Shown piece after piece: positions 6,097-11,908 of a stretch of DNA of 11,908 nucleotides; position 1 is the stretch's first letter, and each line of letters starts with the position of its first letter. The stretch lies in NCBI GenBank assembly GCA_021800805.1, contig JAJYYR010000019.1, positions 1 through 11,908 on the forward strand, given 5' to 3'. Under the pieces are notes generated by a model, which was not told the origin of the DNA, searched no databases, and was given only the letters and a program-made list of their open reading frames with translations. A program made the position numbers and the translations under genes. The DNA comes from a bacterium (lineage in GTDB: Bacteria > SZUA-79 > Acidulodesulfobacterales > Acidulodesulfobacteraceae).

Positions 6097-7250
6097 CAGC
6101 ATCCCTCCTTTAACTTCTCATGAAAAGAATAATCATGGTTCGTATAATTAAAACCTTTAAGGCGGGAGACTTCTATGCCCTCGCCTTTGGGAGTAATGTC
6201 TTTAAGCTTCATATCGTAGTCAACCATAATCTTTACAAGTTCCGTAAATGTTACCTTCGGAGACCAGTTAAGTTCTTTAATAGCTTTAGAAATATCTGCC
6301 TGTAAGAACTCTACCTCCGTAGGACGAAAATACTTTGGGTCAACCTCTATAAGGGTTTCGCCGGCTTTTAAAAAGGCATCGTATTTCTTGTCGAAACTTT
6401 TTATTATTCCTTTTTCGTCTATGCCTGTGCCCTGCCACTGAATCTCTATGCCTGCATAATTAAAGGCGGCATTTACGAAATCCCGGACGGTATGACTATC
6501 GCCGGTTCCTACGGCGTAATCCGAAGGCTTGTCCTGTGAAAGAATAAGGTGCATCATCTCGGTGTATTCCGGAGCGAAACCCCAGTCTCTTTTGGCGTTT
6601 AAATTGCCCAAGTATATCTTTTTCTGGTTTCCGGTCAGTATATTGGCTAAAGCCATGGTTATTTTTCTCGTAACGAAGGTCTCTCCCCTGCGGGGGCTTT
6701 CGTGGTTAAAGAGTATTCCGTTACAGGCAAAGAGGTTATAGGCTTCCCTGTAATTAACAGTTATCCAGTAGGAGTAAAGCTTGGCGGCGGCATAGGGGCT
6801 TCTGGGATAAAACGGGGAAGTCTCGTTCTGGGGCGGAGGGGTGGAGCCGAACAGTTCGGAAGTAGCGGCATTATAAATTTTAGACTTAACGCCGGTAGTT
6901 TTTACGGCTTCGAGAAGGCGCACCGTTCCGAGTCCTGTAACGTCGGCCGTATATTCGGGAATGTCGAAAGCGACGCGCACATGGCTCTGGGCGGCTAAGT
7001 GGTATATCTCGTCAGGATTAATACCGTAAAGAAGATTGGCAAGACGGGACGAATCAGATATGTCGCCGTAATGCAGAAAGAGGCGCGCGTTTTTATCGTG
7101 CGGGTCAACGTAAAGGTGGTCTATCCTGTGGGTGTTAAAGGACGACGCCCTTCTTATTATTCCGTGGACTTCGTAGCCTTTGGATAAAAGGTACTCCGCA
7201 AGATACGAACCGTCCTGACCGGTGATGCCTGTTATAAGAGCTTTCTGCAA
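6096..7250 (-). CDS. gmd: GDP-mannose 4,6-dehydratase
   Basis: Gmd converts GDP-D-mannose to GDP-4-keto-6-deoxy-D-mannose, the first committed step toward GDP-L-fucose and some other 6-deoxyhexoses. The 384 residues are full length. They show the NADP-binding [13 protein letters not shown] (7-19), HLAAQSHV (84-91), catalytic Thr130 with Glu132 in NAATSELFG, Tyr153/Lys157 in SPYAAAK, and the highly conserved [17 protein letters not shown] (182-198). The start is TTG at 7250: GGAGG (7263-7259) lies eight bases upstream and the Rossmann fold begins at residue 4, leaving no room for a later start. It heads a two-gene unit with fcl, driven by the promoter at 7357-7329. Conservation across the whole length makes this the most certain call in the window. 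Confidence 0.97.
   Translation of the reverse strand: MQKALITGITGQDGSYLAEYLLSKGYEVHGIIRRASSFNTHRIDHLYVDPHDKNARLFLHYGDISDSSRLANLLYGINPDEIYHLAAQSHVRVAFDIPEYTADVTGLGTVRLLEAVKTTGVKSKIYNAATSELFGSTPPPQNETSPFYPRSPYAAAKLYSYWITVNYREAYNLFACNGILFNHESPRRGETFVTRKITMALANILTGNQKKIYLGNLNAKRDWGFAPEYTEMMHLILSQDKPSDYAVGTGDSHTVRDFVNAAFNYAGIEIQWQGTGIDEKGIIKSFDKKYDAFLKAGETLIEVDPKYFRPTEVEFLQADISKAIKELNWSPKVTFTELVKIMVDYDMKLKDITPKGEGIEVSRLKGFNYTNHDYSFHEKLKEGC
6104..6109 (-). promoter_or_regulatory. Shine-Dalgarno site of fcl, inside the end of gmd
   Basis: AGGAGG on the minus strand lies within the last gmd codons. Its spacing, seven bases to the ATG at 6096 against one base to the ATG at 6102, decides the fcl start. 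Confidence 0.8.
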
Positions 7251-7258
7251 CTTTTAAG

Positions 7259-7264
7259 CCTCCC
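7259..7264 (-). promoter_or_regulatory. Shine-Dalgarno site of gmd
   Basis: GGGAGG on the minus strand lies eight bases before the TTG start of gmd and supports that non-ATG initiation codon. Confidence 0.8.
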
Positions 7265-7328
7265 GATATATGATATATAATAAAAATTTTAGTTTAATCT
7301 TTCTTGCGGATTAGAATACTGTAACCTA

Positions 7329-7357
7329 AATATATACAATCATTCCTTCTTTGTCAA
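7329..7357 (-). promoter_or_regulatory. Sigma-70 promoter of gmd-fcl
   Basis: TTGACA (7357-7352), a 17-base spacer and TATATT (7334-7329) match the consensus at 11 of 12 positions. Transcription would start near 7322, giving a leader of about 70 bases before gmd. The gmd-fcl pair can therefore be transcribed independently of the radical-SAM gene upstream. Confidence 0.7.
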
Positions 7358-7405
7358 TAAAATATAGTCGTTTTAAGGATAAACCCGACTTATTCAAACT
7401 GTGCA

Positions 7406-8752
7406 TTAAACAATTACTCTTTTTTTATATTCGGCAAGCAAATTCCTTTGGATTTCACTTATATCGGAAGAACTTAATGCTGAAGTCCTTACAGTTATTT
7501 CCGCACTGCCTCCTTTACCTTTATAAAATCCAACCATTTCGTCTGGATTCTTTGTAAAAAAAATATCATACTTTTTATTTTGTTTTCCATGTTTCCTATT
7601 GTCATCATCACTACCAACGTTAATATAATCGTTGCCATTTTTAATATTATTATCCATTAGCATTGTATTTCTTATCTCTGTTCCTTTGTAAGGAAAATAA
7701 ACTGTAATATCAAAATCATTTGTAATTTCATTGCCTAACCTGCTGGTAAATTTGTTTGAAATTAATATATCGAGAAATCTGGCAGTTTCTTTTATGGAAG
7801 ACAGGTCTTCTCCAGGCAGACCTATAATAATAAAAGCTTTTACTTTAATACCATATTTATTACAAGTTTCTATAAATCTTATATTGTCTGTAACTTTTGT
7901 TCTTTTATTTATAGTATCAAGAATTTTTTGTGAACCGGATTCTGCACCAAAGCCTATTTCTATGCATCCCGATTCAGACAACATTTCTGCCATTTCTTCA
8001 TCCATACTTTTAGCATGGCCAAAGCATCTATAAACTATATTATGCTTTTTAATAACTGGAATTAGCTCTCTTACACGTTTTTTAGAAATAGCAAATATAT
8101 CGTCATAAAACATAACTCCCTTAAAACCGGCTTCTAATACGTCTTTTATTTGCCTATCTATATTTAAAGGCTGATAAAGTCTTACCTTAGTGCCTGCATC
8201 TTCGCAAAATGCACATCTCATAGGGCAACCCTTAGCTGTCAAAATAGTCGAAGTTTTTATCCCTTGAACCGAAAATTCGTAGTTTTTTAAAAAAGATGGT
8301 TCTCTATAAGGAATAGGAAGGCTATTCATTTCTTCTTCGTTTAATTGAATATTTAATACCCTCTGTCTTGCCTTTCCTTCCATAATAAGCCTTAAAGCAA
8401 TTTCACCGTCCCCTACCACTATGTAATCGAAAGGTTCCTTTATGCAGTCCTCAAGATAATAATTAGCATGTGGCCCCCCTATTATTACTATTTTGTCTTT
8501 AAATATTGATTTAATTTTATGGAGTATTTCATAGGCTTCAATTTTTTGAGGTGTCATGCATGAAATAGCAAAATGGGTATATTCATCATACTTCTCCATA
8601 TTATTTAAGTCAAAATCATTTTCTATATATGATAAAAACCCGAGAGAAAGCATATAAGAGTGAAGCGACATAATGCCAAGGGGTGGCATAACCCTGTCAG
8701 AGTCTAAAAAAGAATCCCTTAAAGATATTAATAAAAGCCTTTTATTAGTCAT
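7406..8752 (-). CDS. B12-binding-domain-like radical SAM protein
   Basis: The product is a 448-residue radical-SAM enzyme. Residues 5-115 resemble a cobalamin-binding Rossmann domain (DRVMPPLGIMSLHSYM, then VIIGGPHA and YIVVGDGE), but I do not see the DxHxxG cobalamin-ligand motif, so any B12 would bind base-off without His or not at all. The iron-sulfur motif is CPMRCAFC (Cys176, Cys180, Cys183). The barrel continues through MFYDDIFA, GFGAESGSQKIL (267-278) and AFIIIGLPGED. Class B proteins of this type include methyltransferases and diverse modifiers of lipids, sugars or antibiotics; the substrate is unknown. An Asn/Asp/Lys-rich insert (about 367-396) precedes the usual C-terminal tail. No clear Shine-Dalgarno site precedes the ATG. 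The place upstream of gmd-fcl suggests, but does not prove, a role in glycan or carrier modification. Confidence 0.82.
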   Translation of the reverse strand: MTNKRLLLISLRDSFLDSDRVMPPLGIMSLHSYMLSLGFLSYIENDFDLNNMEKYDEYTHFAISCMTPQKIEAYEILHKIKSIFKDKIVIIGGPHANYYLEDCIKEPFDYIVVGDGEIALRLIMEGKARQRVLNIQLNEEEMNSLPIPYREPSFLKNYEFSVQGIKTSTILTAKGCPMRCAFCEDAGTKVRLYQPLNIDRQIKDVLEAGFKGVMFYDDIFAISKKRVRELIPVIKKHNIVYRCFGHAKSMDEEMAEMLSESGCIEIGFGAESGSQKILDTINKRTKVTDNIRFIETCNKYGIKVKAFIIIGLPGEDLSSIKETARFLDILISNKFTSRLGNEITNDFDITVYFPYKGTEIRNTMLMDNNIKNGNDYINVGSDDDNRKHGKQNKKYDIFFTKNPDEMVGFYKGKGGSAEITVRTSALSSSDISEIQRNLLAEYKKRVIV

Positions 8753-8956
8753 TCTATTTTATGTGTAAAATTTTTTTTATTAAATATATAAATTATTTTA
8801 TAAATGTAAAAATAGAATCTAATATGCAAAATAAGATGTTTAAATCAAAGCTTCAGGAGTTTTATATTATAAAACTAAAAATTTTATTAATTTTCGATAT
8901 TATTTTTGAGTCATCTATACGATTTTTTTTAAAAAACTACATTATTATTGAAATAT

Positions 8957-11458
8957 TCAAAACTTTATTCTTTTTCTATTATCAAAAAATAGAGACATAT
9001 TTTTATTAAAAACAATGGTAGCTATATCATATTCGCCCGATAATATTTCATCGGCCGGTATGACAAAATAATAACCATAAATTTCGCTTGGAGTGGCCGC
9101 TTTATTGTCAACAGCATCAAGCTTTTTATATAATTTTACCTCAATAGCGTACTTTATCTCGCCATTCTGTAATAAACAGACAAATGTATTATCCGGTGAG
9201 GTTATTCCTTTTTCGGCTACTATCCAACCGCTTCCGAAAATATCAATATTAATGTCGCTGACACTGTAAATATCTGCTTTTAAACCATTAATCTGATCCA
9301 AAAAACCTACGCCACCATCCTTTAAATTTTGGGCTTGATATTCCCGGGGCAAAAAAATATATACTTTTGAATATATGTAAACATCAAAAAAATCCCTGAT
9401 ATATCTACTATCAACTCCCATTTTTGTGAAACCATTTTTTATTTTAGAATTATAATTAAAACCACCGATTAATTTAAAATCATTTTTAATGATCTCATAT
9501 ATTTGTATTTTATCTATTAATCGAGTTTCGCCATTAACATTAAGATGAAACTTATAATCATCTTTTAATCTATCCTGAATATATCTTAATTCTTTATAGT
9601 CTGATATCCCTAAATCGTCCATTCCTATATCTTCATGATTATCGTTAAGTTTTCTTTCAAGCATATTAACTTCACCCAAATTTTTAAAAAGAGAATTTAG
9701 TCCAAATTGTTCAACAGAGAATCCTTTCTCTTTAAGAACTCCCTCATATGATGCTTTTAGAACATCAAGGCTATCCCAACCCCACTTTCCTAAAATCAAT
9801 AACAAGACATTTTTTAATAGCCATTTATCCATAACCTTCTTTAATATAATATTACTTTTAATGGTTATATTGTATAATATAATTGGAACAATAGAATCAT
9901 CATACTTATAAGAGTTACTATCGTGAGTCCTGGAGATAAGAAAAGGTGTCCTGAGTATATAAATATTACCCTTAAGACATAGCTTCCAAAAAGCTTCAAT
10001 ATCAAAAGCCATAGTTAATGAGCTTGTCATATCCGCCTCTTTTAAAATAGAGGTTTTCGATAGCATAGCCCCTAATGCTATCGGAGCCAAGTATTCATAA
10101 CCGCTCAGAAAAAACTTTATACCGTCAAAAATGCCATCTGTGTTATCAGAAAGATCTAGTACTCCCCCGCCGTCTTTCTCATATAAAATTTTATATCCTC
10201 CGCAAACCATTGATATTTCATCATTTGTATAAGTGCGAACAATTGCTTGAGATATAAAAGTGTTATCAATCCAATAATCATCGCTATTTAAGAAAACCAC
10301 CCAATCCCCAGTAGCTTTTTCTAATGCTGTTTTAAAGCTATAATGCATGCCGCGGTTTATATCCTCTTTATATAACTTTATCCTCTGGTCTGATAAATAG
10401 CGGCTTATTACCCTCGCGCTTCCATCTGTAGATGCATTATCGTGAATTATTATTTCTATATTTTTATAATCTTGTGATATAACGCTATCTATACACTGAG
10501 CTATGTATTTTTCTTTATTATAAACAGTAATGCATACGCTTACCTTCTTATCTGCCCTATCCGCACTCATACCGTAAAATTCTTTGCAAAAATATTTATA
10601 GTATATTTCATCGTCGACAGATATTGTTTCTGGATGCAATATTTCAGTAATCTCAAATCTTTTTTTATCTGCATATATATTTTTACTATCTTTCGTATGT
10701 GTAGCATTTGCATCAAAACCAATATTGGTGACCATGTTTTTATTAGGTATGATGGCAACTCCTTCGTGTGATAATATCGCATATAACCATTGATAATCCC
10801 ATGTATCTATTTTCTTTTCATAAAAACTTTCAAAATCATTCATAATACGTCTACGCACATCTTGATATTTAAATATACTTTTAATCATGTTGCTTTCCTT
10901 AAAATTCATGAAACCTTTCATGTCGAAGTCGTAATATTTCCAAGCTCTTCTCCATGTTGCCCATCCCCACATTTCTGGTTTTTTTGAAAAATAATAGCTA
11001 CACGATCCATTCGCAATCGAATCATCGAGATTAAATCCGCCTATATGCATTACCGTTTCATCTTCTTTGTATTTTTCTAATAGTTCTTCGCAAAACCAAA
11101 AAAAACTTCTACTAGGCACACAGTCGTCTTCCAATATTATACCCATTTCCTCGTTTTCAAAAAACCATGTAACAGCTTCGCTCGCTGCTTTGCCGCATCC
11201 CAGATTTGAATCGCGAAACAGAGTTTTCAATTCACATGGCCAATCAATATTATTAATTACATAGTCGCGGACATCTTTAACTATTGTAGCTTCTTCATTC
11301 CTATCTTTTCGTGGCCCATCAGCAGCTATATAAAGTCTTGGAGGCTTTGCGTTTCTTATGGCTTTGAAAACCACTTTAGTAGTATATGGTCTGTTAAAGA
11401 TAAGAAATAAAACTGGTGTTTTTAAAGGCTTTATATACTCAAAAATATTGTTTTCCAT
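8957..11458 (-). CDS. Bifunctional glycosyltransferase (two GT-A domains plus beta module)
   Basis: The product is 833 residues in three parts. Residues 13-295 are a GT-A-type domain, starting PVLFLIFNRP, with the metal-binding acidic triad in ILEDDCVPS (Glu110-Asp112) and MWGWATWRRAW (163-173); it resembles HlpA-like and GnT-I-like transferases. Residues 305-570 are a classical GT2 domain: VSVCITVYNKEKYIAQCIDS, HDNASTDGS (339-347), the DxD-type LNSDDYW (390-396) and a likely catalytic acid region at FDIEAFWKL (485-493). Residues 730-833 look like a beta-sandwich (SGWIVAEKG near 743, repeated short strands, ending FFDNRKRIKF), similar to terminal modules seen on other polysaccharide-locus proteins. 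Residues 575-730 are unassigned. There is no signal peptide or membrane span, so it probably works at the cytoplasmic face. Donor and acceptor are unknown. No Shine-Dalgarno site is visible before the ATG. Confidence 0.85.
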   Translation of the reverse strand: MENNIFEYIKPLKTPVLFLIFNRPYTTKVVFKAIRNAKPPRLYIAADGPRKDRNEEATIVKDVRDYVINNIDWPCELKTLFRDSNLGCGKAASEAVTWFFENEEMGIILEDDCVPSRSFFWFCEELLEKYKEDETVMHIGGFNLDDSIANGSCSYYFSKKPEMWGWATWRRAWKYYDFDMKGFMNFKESNMIKSIFKYQDVRRRIMNDFESFYEKKIDTWDYQWLYAILSHEGVAIIPNKNMVTNIGFDANATHTKDSKNIYADKKRFEITEILHPETISVDDEIYYKYFCKEFYGMSADRADKKVSVCITVYNKEKYIAQCIDSVISQDYKNIEIIIHDNASTDGSARVISRYLSDQRIKLYKEDINRGMHYSFKTALEKATGDWVVFLNSDDYWIDNTFISQAIVRTYTNDEISMVCGGYKILYEKDGGGVLDLSDNTDGIFDGIKFFLSGYEYLAPIALGAMLSKTSILKEADMTSSLTMAFDIEAFWKLCLKGNIYILRTPFLISRTHDSNSYKYDDSIVPIILYNITIKSNIILKKVMDKWLLKNVLLLILGKWGWDSLDVLKASYEGVLKEKGFSVEQFGLNSLFKNLGEVNMLERKLNDNHEDIGMDDLGISDYKELRYIQDRLKDDYKFHLNVNGETRLIDKIQIYEIIKNDFKLIGGFNYNSKIKNGFTKMGVDSRYIRDFFDVYIYSKVYIFLPREYQAQNLKDGGVGFLDQINGLKADIYSVSDINIDIFGSGWIVAEKGITSPDNTFVCLLQNGEIKYAIEVKLYKKLDAVDNKAATPSEIYGYYFVIPADEILSGEYDIATIVFNKNMSLFFDNRKRIKF

Positions 11459-11591
11459 AATTAGTCAAAAGTGGAATATTCTTATTTATTTTTATTTTAT
11501 TATAAAAAAATAAATTATATTATATTTTAATAGCCTTTTTTAGTAAATTAAATGCTTATTTTAAAAAGACTTAATAAATATTAATATAATT

Positions 11592-11908
11592 TTAAATAAA
11601 ATTATCAACGTTTGCCTCTAAAAAAGAATTTATAATAATATTCTTTCTGTCGTTAGAACATTCATGTCTGCAAGCCTCTTTAGGGTTGAAATTTTTAAAG
11701 AAATCTTTGGCTGCGTCAGAAAACCACATTTCTTTAAACCTCATATCTTTAATTGAGCCAATTTTCCCTGTTTTATCATAAGCCTTGTTATGGCAGGTAT
11801 AAACACACATATCTGCGGCTATTACAGGGACCGTTTGCATTATATAACACCTTTCATAGCTTCTATTGATTGAATGGGATGAATTCGGCTGTATGTTATA
11901 AGTGGTAT
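11592..11908 (-). CDS. Radical SAM/SPASM protein, 3' part only
   Basis: The frame stays open to the right edge, so this is the C-terminal 104 residues of a longer protein, not a small gene starting at the internal ATG at 11840. The cysteines form a SPASM-type auxiliary iron-sulfur domain: C-x13-C-x3-C-x40-C-x3-C, in ERCYIMQTVPVIAADMC, VYTCHNKAYD and KEACRHEC. The segment PVIAADMCVYTC followed by GSIKDMRFKEMWFS is the typical layout of SPASM proteins found in LPS and capsule clusters, where the radical-SAM core would be encoded upstream, off this window. The cysteine set is somewhat reduced compared with the classical seven-Cys SPASM. The stop is 133 bp before the glycosyltransferase gene on the same strand. 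The substrate is unknown. Confidence 0.82.
   Translation of the reverse strand, partial: TTYNIQPNSSHSINRSYERCYIMQTVPVIAADMCVYTCHNKAYDKTGKIGSIKDMRFKEMWFSDAAKDFFKNFNPKEACRHECSNDRKNIIINSFLEANVDNFI

Noticed and set aside
6702..6998. Plus-strand 98-codon frame antisense to gmd
   Set aside because: gmd is fully conserved on the other strand; the Gly-rich translation is an antisense artefact.
8761..9009. Plus-strand open frame of 82 codons
   Set aside because: It consists almost only of Ile, Phe, Lys, Tyr and Asn, as expected from AT-rich intergenic DNA, and overlaps the end of the glycosyltransferase gene. It has no ribosome site or recognisable motif. The 204-bp gap 8753-8956 shows only AT-rich sequence and no convincing promoter or terminator.
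10567..10782. Minus-strand 71-codon frame within the glycosyltransferase gene
   Set aside because: It is an out-of-frame shadow of the 833-residue gene, with no family pattern.
11459..11591. Short inverted A/T tracts between the SPASM and glycosyltransferase genes as a terminator
   Set aside because: The stem would be nearly all A-T with a long loop; in DNA this AT-rich it is expected by chance.
11592..11840. A complete 82-residue gene starting at the ATG at 11840
   Set aside because: The frame is open upstream to the window edge and encodes the first SPASM cysteine (ERCYIM) before that ATG, so it is internal.

Overview
The window is an AT-rich stretch of bacterial DNA, best read as part of a cell-surface glycan locus. 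Every intact gene is on the minus strand, so the locus is transcribed from high to low coordinates. GDP-L-fucose synthesis, bacterial-type promoters and Shine-Dalgarno sites, an IS1634-type insertion sequence and toxin-antitoxin debris all fit a free-living, probably Gram-negative bacterium. The sequence alone does not identify the clade. Composition is uneven: the gmd-fcl pair looks clearly richer in G+C than the glycosyltransferase and radical-SAM genes upstream of it.

Layout in transcription order. (1) 11908-11592: the 3' part of a radical-SAM/SPASM protein whose 5' end lies off the window. (2) 11458-8957: an 833-residue protein with two glycosyltransferase domains and a C-terminal beta-rich module. 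(3) 8752-7406: a radical-SAM protein with a B12-binding-like N-terminal domain. (4) A near-consensus sigma-70 promoter (7357-7329), then gmd (TTG start) and fcl, which overlap by one base and convert GDP-mannose to GDP-L-fucose. (5) A 342-bp gap (5037-4696) that may hold the remains of a decayed gene. (6) An IS1634-family element (4695-2867) with 18-bp perfect inverted repeats. Its transposase is broken by an apparent one-base insertion, and its promoter is so close to the start codon that the mRNA should be leaderless. (7) 2788-419: a long TPR protein ending in a PAPS-dependent sulfotransferase domain, with recent-looking internal TPR duplications. (8) 1-450: debris made of a truncated plus-strand ParE-type toxin gene and, antisense to its start, a minus-strand DUF4160 gene.

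How the genes may work together: gmd and fcl make the activated sugar GDP-L-fucose. The double glycosyltransferase would add sugars to a surface glycan, the TPR-sulfotransferase could sulfate the glycan or a protein carrier, and the two radical-SAM enzymes could make or modify an unusual sugar or acceptor. The fucose pathway is firm. The link to sulfation is inference. The left end (IS, TA debris, internal duplications) looks like a recombining boundary of the locus.
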